Below the pieces are notes generated by a model. It did not search any database, was not told the DNA's origin, and saw only the letters and a list, made by a program, of their open reading frames with translations. Shown here one piece after another: positions 8,239 to 16,493 of a DNA stretch of 64,000 nt. Positions within the stretch are counted from its first letter, which is position 1, and every line of letters starts with the position of its first letter. A program made the position numbers and the translations under genes. The DNA comes from CAZFOB01 sp964520325 (GTDB taxonomy: Bacteria > Actinomycetota > JAICYB01). The stretch covers positions 124,001-188,000 of the forward strand of contig CAZFOB010000003.1 in assembly GCA_964520325.1 (NCBI GenBank), in the 5' to 3' direction.

Positions 8239-9342
8239 TCAGGAGATCATCTCCTCGAGCAGCTCCTTGTGGTGCATGAACTCTTCTGGATCACCGGGCA
8301 TCTCGCGTTCGCCGAAGTGCACCGAGCGTGCGCCCGTGCGCAGGAACACCACGCCCCATTGCACCGCGGCGTAGGTCATGTAGAAGTCGAGATCGCGCAG
8401 CTTGTGTCCGGTGCGTTCCTCGTACGCGGCCGCGACCTCGTCGGGGCGGAGGAAATGCGGCATCCCGGGTGCGCCGAAGCGCGCCGCGAGGTGCTCGAAC
8501 ACACGGTGGGCATACACGAGCCACGCCACGTCGAGCTCCCGGGGGCCGAGCCCGGCCATCTCCCAGTCGAGAACCGCCACGGGACGGAAGTCCAGATAGA
8601 GAACGTTGCCGATCCGCGAGTCCCCCCAGCTGAGCACGGTCTCGCCTTCATCCGACGGCCAGTGCGCGTCGAGCCATGCGAAGGCGCGAGTCAGCAGTTC
8701 AGAGCGAGCTGTGTCCATGCACGCGAACTCGTACCACTGCTCGGTGTGCTCGAAGTGCTTGCGCATCGCCGTCTTGCCAGATGTGCCGAAGTCGAGGAAG
8801 CCGAACCGGCGCTCCGGATCGTCGATCGCGTGCAATGACGCGAGGACGTCGAGCGTCGTGTCGGCGAGCGTGTCCTGATCTTTGCGGCTCGCGTCGAAGA
8901 GCCAGTTATCGCCGAACGTGTACGGCATGACGTCCGGGGGGACGATCCCGTCGATGCGTTCCATCACGAAGAACGGGGAACCGAGGACTCCGACGTCGGA
9001 GCACGATCCGATGATCTTCGGAACGGGGACGTCGGTGAGCTCACCGACGAGTGCGATCGTGCGAGCCTGCTTGTCCATGTCGTAGGACGGGAACACCGGG
9101 ACGTCGTCCGCGCTCGGCGCGATCCGGGCGACCAGTTGCGTTGAGGTGCCATCGTCCCAGGTGGCATCGAAGAGGATCGTCTCGCTCGACATCCCGGTTG
9201 CCGATGTGCCGTGGAGGCCTGAGACCTTCGGTGCTCCCTCCGGTGCCCCCTCGAGAGGCTTCGCGAGCCAGGTTTCGAGACACTGAGCCAATTGGTGCGG
9301 GTCCCGTGACGACCGCGTCACCGCATGCGGCGCATCCGTCAT
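8239..9342 (-). CDS. Phosphotransferase family protein (APH/ACAD10 kinase-like)
   Basis: A 367-residue protein of the aminoglycoside-phosphotransferase fold. It shows FFVMERIDG (hinge), a long helical insert, LSWGDSRIGNVL with the catalytic Asp241 and Asn246 (the usual HGD is SWGD here), and AVLDWEMAGLGPRELDVAW holding the metal-binding Asp259. This subgroup is usually found among acyl-CoA and lipid-degradation genes, and is related to the kinase domain of ACAD10, which phosphorylates hydroxyacyl-CoA. A role in hydroxy-acid or hydroxyacyl metabolism is inference. ATG 9342 overlaps the stop of the upstream gene (ATGA). Confidence 0.85.
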   Translation of the reverse strand: MTDAPHAVTRSSRDPHQLAQCLETWLAKPLEGAPEGAPKVSGLHGTSATGMSSETILFDATWDDGTSTQLVARIAPSADDVPVFPSYDMDKQARTIALVGELTDVPVPKIIGSCSDVGVLGSPFFVMERIDGIVPPDVMPYTFGDNWLFDASRKDQDTLADTTLDVLASLHAIDDPERRFGFLDFGTSGKTAMRKHFEHTEQWYEFACMDTARSELLTRAFAWLDAHWPSDEGETVLSWGDSRIGNVLYLDFRPVAVLDWEMAGLGPRELDVAWLVYAHRVFEHLAARFGAPGMPHFLRPDEVAAAYEERTGHKLRDLDFYMTYAAVQWGVVFLRTGARSVHFGEREMPGDPEEFMHHKELLEEMIS

Positions 9343-9842
9343 CCCGTTGTCGGAAGGCCGAGCTTGCGGTGGTCCCACGTGACGATCTTCTTCGCGTGCA
9401 CCTTGATCGCGACCCGCTTGTGGATCAGCGCCTCGACGAACGGCTTCATCTCTTCGGTGTACGGGGCGTTGTATCTCGAGAACACGCTGACCCCGACCTC
9501 CCACAACCGCTCGCGGTCCTCGATGATCTCGGCCTCACCGACGAAGGAGACGCCGCGAAGTTCCTCGTAGGCGATGCCTTCCTCGATGAGGACTGTGATG
9601 CGCGCGTCACGACGGAGGTTCAGCACCTTCTGCGCCTTGGCCTTGCTCTCCATGGCGACGGCACCGTCGATGAACCCGTACCACATGCCGACGGCGTGGA
9701 TCGATCCGTCGGCGTAATGCGTGCACATCGTTGCCGTGTGCTTGCCGTGGATGAACGCTTCAACCTCAGCCGGCGACATCTTGATGACGTCGCGCTGCTT
9801 GGTGCCGTGACCCATGTACGAGCTTGAGGGCGTGTCGCTCAC
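9339..9842 (-). CDS. Pyridoxamine 5'-phosphate oxidase-fold / F420-type oxidoreductase
   Basis: A split-barrel flavin-fold protein of about 168 residues. It reads MSPAEVEAFIHGKHTATMCT, then a strand with HAVGMWYGFIDG, AQKVLNLRRDARITVLIEEG and YEELRGVSFVGEAEI, ordered as in the PNPOx-like family. Many actinobacterial members bind F420 or FMN; cofactor and substrate are not fixed by sequence. The start is placed at GTG 9842; an internal ATG at 9815 is also possible and neither has a strong ribosome site. Same run as R2lox and the phosphotransferase. Confidence 0.8.
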   Translation of the reverse strand: MSDTPSSSYMGHGTKQRDVIKMSPAEVEAFIHGKHTATMCTHYADGSIHAVGMWYGFIDGAVAMESKAKAQKVLNLRRDARITVLIEEGIAYEELRGVSFVGEAEIIEDRERLWEVGVSVFSRYNAPYTEEMKPFVEALIHKRVAIKVHAKKIVTWDHRKLGLPTTG

Positions 9843-9865
9843 GCGCGCCAGGCTACACCGTTCGC

Positions 9866-10807
9866 TCAGACGCGCTCGAGCTCGGTTTCGAGCTCTTCTT
9901 CGACCATGCTCGTCTCGATCTCCGTCACCGTCGACCGCTTCGCGACCTCGATCACCTTGAGGCGCCGCTCGAGTTGGCGCTCGCCATAGTCGGTGAACTC
10001 GGTGATGATCGCGTCCGCGAGCGCCTTGAAGTTTGCATCCACTCCGGTCCCGTCGCTCGGCGCGAACTGTTCGAAGATGGCGTTCCCGAGGCCCGCGACG
10101 AATTCGAGCCCCAACTCGCGGAGATACGCCATGCGCTGCTCGACGAACGTCCACGTCTCGGGGTGCTCGGCGACGATCCGCCGGCAGAGGTACGTGCCGT
10201 AGGCGAGGTGGCGACGTTCGTCTCGCTGCACGAGCTCGATCCCGCTCCGGATGCCCGGAAAGACGTCCCGCGCGGTGAAGATCCGGTTCCACGCCCAGTA
10301 CCCGGTCATCGCAAGCACGCCTTCGACGAAATGGTTGTAGGTGAGCGCGGCGTCGAGAAAGGCTTCGGGCGAACGGTCGGTGTCGAGTCGTCGCATCACT
10401 GTCGGGAGCTCGACGTCGAAGATCCGTCGCTGCGCGTCGGTGAGGAACTCGTCGAGCGGGTCCGTCACACCGACGGCGTCGAACCACGTCCGGAAGAACT
10501 CGGCGTGCTTGGCCTCGTCGCCGAGGAATGTGGTGAGGAAGAGCGTTTCTTCGGTTCGTCCTTCTTCTGAGATCGCGCGGATGAGCGGGACGATGTCGAG
10601 TGTCACCGCTTCCTCGCCGGCCATGAACGTCGTTGCCAGACGCATGAGCAACAGGCGCGTGCCGTTGTCGAGGCCCTCCCAATCCTTGGTGTCCTGCGAG
10701 AAGTCGATATCCGCCGGGTTCCACGCAAGCTGCTTACCCTTCTGGTACAGACGCCACGGAAGGATGTCGGTGCGAAAACTCCTTGACGTCGTCGCGTATC
10801 GGCTCAT
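9866..10807 (-). CDS. R2-like ligand-binding oxidase (R2lox)
   Basis: A 313-residue ferritin-like carboxylate oxidase of the R2lox family (Mycobacterium tuberculosis Rv0233 type). All six metal ligands of the Mn/Fe site are present: Glu65 in AGEEAV, Glu98 and His101 in GDEAKHAEF, Glu162 in HFVEG, Glu197 and His200 in RDERRHLAYG. The residues that form the Tyr-Val ether crosslink in Rv0233 are also kept (Val68, Tyr157). Known members bind a long-chain fatty acid; the physiological substrate is unknown. Next to an SCP2 lipid-binding gene, a lipid oxidation role is likely. Confidence 0.93.
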   Translation of the reverse strand: MSRYATTSRSFRTDILPWRLYQKGKQLAWNPADIDFSQDTKDWEGLDNGTRLLLMRLATTFMAGEEAVTLDIVPLIRAISEEGRTEETLFLTTFLGDEAKHAEFFRTWFDAVGVTDPLDEFLTDAQRRIFDVELPTVMRRLDTDRSPEAFLDAALTYNHFVEGVLAMTGYWAWNRIFTARDVFPGIRSGIELVQRDERRHLAYGTYLCRRIVAEHPETWTFVEQRMAYLRELGLEFVAGLGNAIFEQFAPSDGTGVDANFKALADAIITEFTDYGERQLERRLKVIEVAKRSTVTEIETSMVEEELETELERV

Positions 10808-10834
10808 CTCATCGCTCCCTCTCTCGTGGGATCG

Positions 10835-11425
10835 TTACGCCGTGATCGCCTTGATGCGGACCGCTGCTTCCAAAGCGACGGGGTCTATGGTCTGTGTCTG
10901 CATCGCCATGAGCTTCATCATGTCGCCGTCGACCTTGATGCGTCCGGACATGAAGGCTTGCATCGCCGCCTGCTGGTCCTGATCGACGAGCAGCGCACGA
11001 GCGACGTCGTACGGGAGCGTGACCGTGATGTCCGGGCTCTCGATGTGTCCGAGCTCGATCACGAGCTCGCCGGAGCTCGAATCCATGTGCGCGTTCAGGG
11101 TTCCGTCGCCGAACGGGACGTCGGTCACGATCTGATTCATGCGCATCGCGGGCGGCTTCGTTGTGGCCTGCGGTTCGAGCTCGGAGCGGATCGCGCGCGC
11201 GGCTTCGATCCATCGCTCGCTCAGGAACGGGTGGGCCTGAACCGGAGTCTGATCTCCGTCGAGGCGTGCCAGGACGGCGGAGAGGATCGGCACGGCGGCG
11301 ACCGGAACCCCGACGACGATGCTCGTGAGACGGACGGTGCTCCGCAACGTGGTCGCCATGAGCCGCCGCTCGAAGTCGATGACATTGCGGGGGACCGCCA
11401 GCAGATCGTTCAGAGAGATCCTCAC
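10835..11425 (-). CDS. SCP2-type sterol/lipid-binding domain protein
   Basis: A 196-residue protein. The N-terminal third has a short amphipathic or hydrophobic segment (VRLTSIVVGVPVAAVPIL); the C-terminal part is an SCP2 fold, ending DVARALLVDQDQQAAMQAFM, SGRIKVDGDMMKLM and LEAAVRIKAITA. SCP2 domains bind fatty acyl-CoA or sterols in a hydrophobic tunnel. GTG 11425 has an AGGAGG site four bases upstream. It heads the long minus-strand run and is separated from R2lox by 27 bases, consistent with handing a lipid to that oxidase. Confidence 0.82.
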   Translation of the reverse strand: MRISLNDLLAVPRNVIDFERRLMATTLRSTVRLTSIVVGVPVAAVPILSAVLARLDGDQTPVQAHPFLSERWIEAARAIRSELEPQATTKPPAMRMNQIVTDVPFGDGTLNAHMDSSSGELVIELGHIESPDITVTLPYDVARALLVDQDQQAAMQAFMSGRIKVDGDMMKLMAMQTQTIDPVALEAAVRIKAITA

Positions 11426-11449
11426 AGCACCTCCTGTCGGCGGACCGGC

Positions 11450-11467
11450 TACTGCCAGTAAGTTACT
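11450..11467. promoter_or_regulatory. Candidate operator: two overlapping palindromes
   Basis: Between the divergent SCP2 and hydroxyacid-oxidase genes lie TACTGCCAGTA (11450-11460), a perfect 5-1-5 palindrome, and AGTAAGTTACT (11457-11467), another perfect 5-1-5 palindrome sharing four bases. The pattern is typical of a TetR- or GntR-type site controlling divergent promoters. No regulator gene is adjacent, so the cognate protein is unknown. Confidence 0.4.
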
Positions 11468-11527
11468 CTCGGTAGATATCGATTGCAAGAGGACCCTGCA
11501 CCCAGCGCAAGCGTACGATGTGGTCCC

Positions 11528-12916
11528 GTGGGTGATATCGCAGAAGCGCTTGGCGACATCGTTGGAGCGGCACATGTCCTGACCGGCGACGCGATCGCCG
11601 ACGACTACACCCACGACGAGGCCATCACAGCCGTCCCGCAGACGCCGCTATGCGTCGTGCGTCCCGGCAACGCCGGCGAGGTCGCCGCCGTCGTCCAGTT
11701 CGCGAAGGAACAGCAGATCCCGCTCACCGCGCGCGGATCGGGAACCGGACTGTGCGGCGCGTGCATCCCACGTCCCGACGGGATCCTCGTCTCCTTCGAG
11801 CGCATGAACGAGATCCTCGAGATCGATCTCGAGAACTTCGTCGCCGTCGTCCAGCCTGGGGTCACCCTCCAGCAGCTCGACGCCGCGACGGCCGAGCACG
11901 GGCTCGTGTATCCCGTGTTCCCGGGTGAGGACTCCGCGAGTCTCGGTGGCAATGTCGCGACCAACGCCGGGGGACTGCGAGCGATCAAGTACGGCGTGAC
12001 GCGGCACCAGGTCCTCGGCCTCCAGGCTGTGCTCGGCACCGGCGAGGTGATCAGCACCGGCGGGAAGTTCGTGAAGGCGACGTCCGGCTACGACCTCACG
12101 CAGCTCATCATCGGCTCCGAAGGCACGCTCGCCATCGTCACGGAGGCCACCCTCAAGCTCTATCCGCGCAAGATGCATGCAGCGACGCTGCTCGCGCCGT
12201 TCAACGTCGTGGACGAGATCACCGCCGCCGTCCCGAAGATCGTCGGAAGCGGAGTCGATCCGCTCATCCTCGAGTACATCGACCTTGTGTCGATGGCCGG
12301 GATCCTCAAGCAGGCCTCACTCGACCTCGGCATCCCGCAGGAGATCAAGGACACAGCGCTCGCCTACCTCGTCATCGTCCTCGAGGACCGCCGCGCCGAC
12401 CGCCTCGAGAGCGACATCGAAGAGCTCGCGACGTTGGTCGCGGAGCTCGGTGCTCTCGACGTCTACGTGCTTCCGGCCGGTGCGGGGGCCCAGCTGATCG
12501 CCGCTCGAGAGCGCGCGTTCTGGTCGGCGAAGGCCGCCGGCGCGAACGACATCATCGACATGGTCGTCCCGCGCGCACAGATCGGGCCGTACATCGCGAA
12601 GGTTGGTGAGATCGCGGACGCATCCGGATCGTGGGTGGTCGGCTGCGGACACGTCGGCGACGGCAACGTCCACTTGTCGGTGTTCCAATCCGATCTGGAG
12701 GCTCGTTCGCGTGTGTTGCACGACATCTTCGCCGCGGGCAAGGCTCTCGGCGGCGCGGTGTCGGGCGAGCACGGGATCGGCAGCGAGAAGAAGAAGTACT
12801 TCATCGCGCTCGAGGACCCCGCGAAGATCGACCTCATGCGGCGGATCAAGCAGGCCTTCGACCCAGCCGGTGTCCTCAACCCGGGAACGATCTTCGACCC
12901 TCTGGATGGAGCGTAG
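11528..12916 (+). CDS. FAD-linked 2-hydroxyacid dehydrogenase, GlcD/LldD2-like
   Basis: A 462-residue FAD-binding oxidase of the PCMH (VAO) family. The FAD domain has VVRPGNAGEVAAVV, ARGSGTGLCGACIP, VQPGVTL, NVATNAGGLRAIKYG and TGGKFVKATSGYDL. The C-terminal part has VGCGHVGDGNVHLSVF, VSGEHGIG and a closing NPGTIFDP. The family oxidises glycolate, D-lactate or 2-hydroxyglutarate to the 2-oxoacid. Start taken as GTG 11528 because homology begins there. It is followed 13 bases later by a ThDP-dependent enzyme that could use the 2-oxoacid. Confidence 0.9.
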   Translation: MGDIAEALGDIVGAAHVLTGDAIADDYTHDEAITAVPQTPLCVVRPGNAGEVAAVVQFAKEQQIPLTARGSGTGLCGACIPRPDGILVSFERMNEILEIDLENFVAVVQPGVTLQQLDAATAEHGLVYPVFPGEDSASLGGNVATNAGGLRAIKYGVTRHQVLGLQAVLGTGEVISTGGKFVKATSGYDLTQLIIGSEGTLAIVTEATLKLYPRKMHAATLLAPFNVVDEITAAVPKIVGSGVDPLILEYIDLVSMAGILKQASLDLGIPQEIKDTALAYLVIVLEDRRADRLESDIEELATLVAELGALDVYVLPAGAGAQLIAARERAFWSAKAAGANDIIDMVVPRAQIGPYIAKVGEIADASGSWVVGCGHVGDGNVHLSVFQSDLEARSRVLHDIFAAGKALGGAVSGEHGIGSEKKKYFIALEDPAKIDLMRRIKQAFDPAGVLNPGTIFDPLDGA

Positions 12917-12929
12917 CGACTCCCATGGA

Positions 12930-14489
12930 ATGGTCATGAACGGCGGACAAGCACTCATCCGGACGCTCGTCAACTCGGGCGTGGACGTGTGCTTCATGAA
13001 CCCCGGGACTTCAGAGATGCACTTCGTCGCGGCGCTCGACTCGGTTCCCGAGATGCGCGGCGTGCTCGCGCTGTTCGAAGGCGTGGCGACGGGCGCGGCC
13101 GATGGCTACGCCCGTATCGCGGGACGTCCGGCCGCGACGCTGCTTCACCTCGGCCCCGGCCTCGGCAACGGTCTTGCCAACCTTCACAACGCTCGTAAGG
13201 CGAAGACGCCGATCGTCAACGTCGTCGGCGACCACGCCACGTACCACAAGCGCTTCGACGCGCAGCTCGAGTCCGATATCGAAACGGTCGCGCGCAACGT
13301 GTCGAGCTTCGTCCGCCGCAGTGAAAGCGTGACCTGCATCGCGGGTGACACGCTCGATGCGGTTCGAGCTGCTGTGGGGCTGCCCGGGCAGGTTGCGACG
13401 CTCATTCTTCCCGCCGACGTGTCGTGGAACGAAGGCGCGTCGCCCTTGTCGCAAGCCGTTGCTCCTCGCCGTCGCGAGCCTGCATCCGACGTCGTCGAGA
13501 CGATCGCGAAGGTGCTGCGCTCCGGCGAGCCCGCAGCCATCCTCCTCGGCGGCACCGCCTGCCGCGAGCACGCGCTCGTGGCCGCGAGCCGCATCGCCGC
13601 CTCGACGGGGGCGAAGGTCTTGTGCGAGACCTTCCCGGCGCGGCTGGAACGCGGCGCGGGACGTCCGCCCGTTGATCGCATCGCGTACCTGGCCGAGTTC
13701 GCCGCGATGCAACTCGACGGCTTGAAGCATCTCGTGCTCGTCGACGCCAAGGCGCCGGTTTCTTTCTTCGCGTACCCGGACAAGCCGAGCTACCTCGTCC
13801 CCGACGGTTGCGAGGTGCATACGCTCGCCGACCCCAGCGAGGACGCGCCCGGAGCCCTCCGCGCGCTCGCCGACGCCATCGGCGCGACCGAGCCTCCGGT
13901 GTTGCAGGCGCCGTCGGCTCTGGAGCGTCCGACCGGCGATCTCACCGCGCAGACGGTCTGTGCCGCGCTCGGTGCGCTGCTCCCCGAAGGCGCGATCGTC
14001 TCCGACGAGGGCAACACGTCAGGGCTCTTCGCTGCGGGCGCAACCGAAGGTTCGCCGCGACATGACTGGCTGTGCCTCACCGGTGGTGCGATCGGTCAAG
14101 GTCTCCCCGTCGCCGTCGGCGCAGCCGTTGCGGCACCGGACCGCCGCGTGATCGCGCTTCAGGCCGAGGGCAGCGCGATGTACACGCTCCAGTCGTGGTG
14201 GACGATGGCCCGTGAAGGGCTCGATGTCACGACGATCATCCTGAACAACCGTTCCTACGCGGTGCTCAACATGGAGCTCAACCGCGTGGGGGCGGAGGCG
14301 ACGGGATCCAAGGCGCGCGACATGCTCGACCTGTCGCGTCCCGATCTTGATTTCGTCTCGCTCGCGAAGGGGATGGGCCTGATGGCGGTGCGTCCCGACA
14401 ACGCCGAGGCTTTCACCGACGTTCTCGAGCGCTCACTGAACACGCCCGGTCCGAGTGTGATCGAAGCTGTTATCCCGACGATCATGTGA
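12930..14489 (+). CDS. ThDP-dependent enzyme, acetolactate synthase-like
   Basis: A 519-residue thiamine diphosphate enzyme. The N-terminal domain has NPGTSEMHFVAALDSV and the activating Glu in LFEGVATGAADGYAR, then HLGPGLGNGLANLHNA. The middle domain is degenerate. The C-terminal PP domain has GNTSGLF, LTGGAIGQGLPVAVGAA and the metal site AEGSAMYTLQSWW to NNRSYAVLN. It resembles acetolactate-synthase-like IlvX and benzoylformate decarboxylase-like proteins, so a 2-oxoacid decarboxylase or carboligase is likely. ATG 12930 or the in-frame ATG 12936 may be the start. Its TGA overlaps the first repeat of the next gene's leader. Confidence 0.85.
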   Translation: MVMNGGQALIRTLVNSGVDVCFMNPGTSEMHFVAALDSVPEMRGVLALFEGVATGAADGYARIAGRPAATLLHLGPGLGNGLANLHNARKAKTPIVNVVGDHATYHKRFDAQLESDIETVARNVSSFVRRSESVTCIAGDTLDAVRAAVGLPGQVATLILPADVSWNEGASPLSQAVAPRRREPASDVVETIAKVLRSGEPAAILLGGTACREHALVAASRIAASTGAKVLCETFPARLERGAGRPPVDRIAYLAEFAAMQLDGLKHLVLVDAKAPVSFFAYPDKPSYLVPDGCEVHTLADPSEDAPGALRALADAIGATEPPVLQAPSALERPTGDLTAQTVCAALGALLPEGAIVSDEGNTSGLFAAGATEGSPRHDWLCLTGGAIGQGLPVAVGAAVAAPDRRVIALQAEGSAMYTLQSWWTMAREGLDVTTIILNNRSYAVLNMELNRVGAEATGSKARDMLDLSRPDLDFVSLAKGMGLMAVRPDNAEAFTDVLERSLNTPGPSVIEAVIPTIM

Positions 14490-14530
14490 TGAAGCTCGCC
14501 ACATGAAACTTGCCACATGAAACTTGCCAT
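14489..14530 (+). repeat. 14-bp tandem repeat of a translation start, creating two mini-cistrons
   Basis: ATGAAGCTCGCCAC (14489-14502), ATGAAACTTGCCAC (14503-14516), ATGAAACTTGCC (14517-14528), then ATGAAACTTG. The first two units each encode MKLAT and stop at a TGA that overlaps the next ATG (ATGA at 14503 and 14517). The chain starts with a TGATG overlap with the ThDP enzyme stop. The unit length is not a multiple of three, so each copy shifts frame; only the third opens the dioxygenase. Confidence 0.85.
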
Positions 14531-15443
14531 GAAACTTGAAGGCATCCACCACATCACGGCCATCACGGGCGATGTACGCGGCAATGTCGATTTCTACGTC
14601 GCCACGTTGGGCTTGCGGATGGTCAAGAAGACCGTCAACCAGGACGACCCGACGATCTACCACCTGTTCTACGCCGACGAGAAGGGGAGCGCGGGATCGG
14701 ATCTCACCTTCTTCGAGTACAAGGGCGCACCGCGCGGACGCGCCGGGGCCGGCATGGTGCATCGCATCATCTGGCGCGTGGCCTCCGAGGAGGCACTCGA
14801 CTTCTGGGCCGCGCGCATCGAGGCGACCGGACTTGCCGTGCAGCGCGGGGACGCCTCTGTGCGGTTCCCCGACCCCGAAGGCCTCGAGCTCGAAGTGCGG
14901 ATCGACGACAGCACGGACGATCCGCTGATCGCCGGTCACCCGCAGATCCCAGCCGATCTCGCATTGCGCGGGTTCGACGGTGTCCGCGCGTACGCGGCCG
15001 ACGCGTCGCGGAGCGAGCAGCTGTTCACCGGCACGCTGAACTTCGGGCGGGAGTCGGAAGGCTCGTACGAGGTTCGCGGCGCGCGACGCGGCGGCTCTTA
15101 CGTCTACGACGAGGCTCCGGACGAGAGCGGACTCACCGCGGCCGGCACCGTCCACCACATCGCGTTCGCTTCACCGATCGACGAGCACGAGGCATGGCAC
15201 AAGCGCGTCAAGCAAGCCGGCTACAACCCGACGCCCATCATCGATCGCTTCTACTTCCGGTCGATCTATTTCCGCGAACCGTCCGGTGTGCTGTTCGAGC
15301 TCGCCACGCTCGGTCCGGGCTTCGCCGTCGACGAGGAGGCAGACCGGCTCGGCGAGCGCCTCTCGCTTCCGCCCGACTACAAGCACCTGCGGGAAGAGCT
15401 CGAGAAGGCACTGACCCCGCTGCCGAATCCTCGCGCGGAGTAG
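14517..15443 (+). CDS. VOC-family ring-cleaving dioxygenase (MhqO-like)
   Basis: A 308-residue protein with two glyoxalase/extradiol dioxygenase (VOC) modules. The first starts GIHHITAITGDVRGNVDFYV, the second GTVHHIAFASPIDEHEAWH. Likely metal ligands are the first-module or second-module His in HHI and Glu in LFELATLGPGF near the C-terminus; TVNQDDPTIYHLFYAD and FYFRSIYFREPSGV are family hallmarks. Relatives act on hydroquinones or serve in quinone/electrophile resistance. ATG 14517 is used, though ATG 14529 (MKLEG) would also fit and is closer to family length. Confidence 0.88.
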   Translation: MKLAMKLEGIHHITAITGDVRGNVDFYVATLGLRMVKKTVNQDDPTIYHLFYADEKGSAGSDLTFFEYKGAPRGRAGAGMVHRIIWRVASEEALDFWAARIEATGLAVQRGDASVRFPDPEGLELEVRIDDSTDDPLIAGHPQIPADLALRGFDGVRAYAADASRSEQLFTGTLNFGRESEGSYEVRGARRGGSYVYDEAPDESGLTAAGTVHHIAFASPIDEHEAWHKRVKQAGYNPTPIIDRFYFRSIYFREPSGVLFELATLGPGFAVDEEADRLGERLSLPPDYKHLREELEKALTPLPNPRAE

Positions 15444-15464
15444 CGCGAGAGCGCTACGCAAAGA

Positions 15465-15487
15465 AGGGGCTCCCTCAGGAAGCCCCT
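15465..15487. terminator. Candidate hairpin between convergent genes
   Basis: AGGGGCT at 15465-15471 pairs with AGCCCCT at 15481-15487 around a 9-base loop. It lies between the dioxygenase (+) stop and the SDR (-) stop, so it could terminate both. There is no long T run on either side, so strength is uncertain. Confidence 0.5.
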
Positions 15488-15582
15488 CTCCTTCACTCGT
15501 TGGTGACGACTAGCCTTCATTGAACGGCGCGCGCAGGTGAGCGACATTCAGCTGCGCGAGAGCATGGGACATCGCGGGGAGT

Positions 15583-16398
15583 TTAGAGCTGCAGAGACTT
15601 TGCGGGGCGGACCACCATCTCGGCGATGTTGAGGCGCAGGGGCGCCGTGACCGCGTAGAGCACCGCGTCGGCGATGTCCTCCGAGGTTGCCAGCAGGTTC
15701 TCGAGCGTCGCTTGCACCTTGTCCAGCGCCTCGTCGGGGATCTTCTCCCCCGGCTCGAGCTCGAGCTCGATCCCGGCGACGGCACCGATGCTCTTGACGA
15801 CTGCCGGGTCCATGTTGCGCGCGAAGTTGGTGGCAACCGCTCCCGGCATGATGTTCACCACGCGGATGTCGGTGTCCTCGAGCTCCGCGCGCAATGTCGA
15901 GGTGATGGCGTTCACGGCGTGCTTGGTTGAACCGTAGACACCGGACTCCCGCATCTGGGCGGCGACCGAGGAGATGTTGACGATGTGTCCTCCGTTGCCC
16001 GCTTGCTTCATCGCTTTGACCGCAGCTTGGGAGCCCACGAGCAGGGCGAGCACGTTGACCTCGAGCATCTCGCGCCAGTCCTCGGGTTTGCCGTCGATGA
16101 TCGAGCCCTGGCGAGTGAGCCCTGCGTTGTTGACCATGACATCGAGCCGGCCGGTGTCCTCAACCGCACGTGCGACGAGCGCCTGGAGAGCTGCGACGTC
16201 ACGCACGTCGATCGTCACGACCTCGGCCTTGCCGCCGGCCCGCTCGATCTTGGCGACGCTTTCTTCCATCGGCTCCGGAGAGCGGCCCGCGAGGTAGACC
16301 CGCGCGCTCTGGGAGCCGAGGCTCTCGGCGATCGCGCGGCCGATCCCGCTGGATGCTCCGGTGACGACTGCGGTCTTGCCTTCTAGTGATGTGGTCAT
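15583..16398 (-). CDS. Short-chain dehydrogenase/reductase (SDR)
   Basis: A 271-residue classical SDR. The cofactor motif is TGASSGIG, followed by NNAGLT, an NISSV catalytic Ser strand, and the catalytic Tyr/Lys in VYGSTKHAV. A YLAGRS sequence after beta-2 suggests NADP preference. Substrate unknown. ATG 16398 has GGGAGG six bases upstream. It is divergent from a TetR gene, with two matching operators between, so it is very likely repressed by that regulator and induced by its own substrate or product. Confidence 0.9.
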   Translation of the reverse strand: MTTSLEGKTAVVTGASSGIGRAIAESLGSQSARVYLAGRSPEPMEESVAKIERAGGKAEVVTIDVRDVAALQALVARAVEDTGRLDVMVNNAGLTRQGSIIDGKPEDWREMLEVNVLALLVGSQAAVKAMKQAGNGGHIVNISSVAAQMRESGVYGSTKHAVNAITSTLRAELEDTDIRVVNIMPGAVATNFARNMDPAVVKSIGAVAGIELELEPGEKIPDEALDKVQATLENLLATSEDIADAVLYAVTAPLRLNIAEMVVRPAKSLQL

Positions 16399-16423
16399 GC
16401 TCGGCCTCCCTGGTACGCTCCCG

Positions 16424-16474
16424 ATACGAGCGGACGCTCGCATTCTCAGGCACAATACGAGCGAACGCTCGTAT
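16424..16474. promoter_or_regulatory. Two TetR-type operators between SDR and TetR genes
   Basis: ATACGAGCGAACGCTCGTAT at 16455-16474 is a perfect 9-2-9 palindrome. A near copy, ATACGAGCGGACGCTCGCAT, lies at 16424-16443, with centres 31 bases (about three turns) apart. Both sit between divergent start codons at 16398 (-) and 16494 (+), as expected for an autoregulated TetR repressor controlling the SDR gene. Confidence 0.88.
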
Positions 16475-16493
16475 CTGTCAACCGGGAGCAGGA

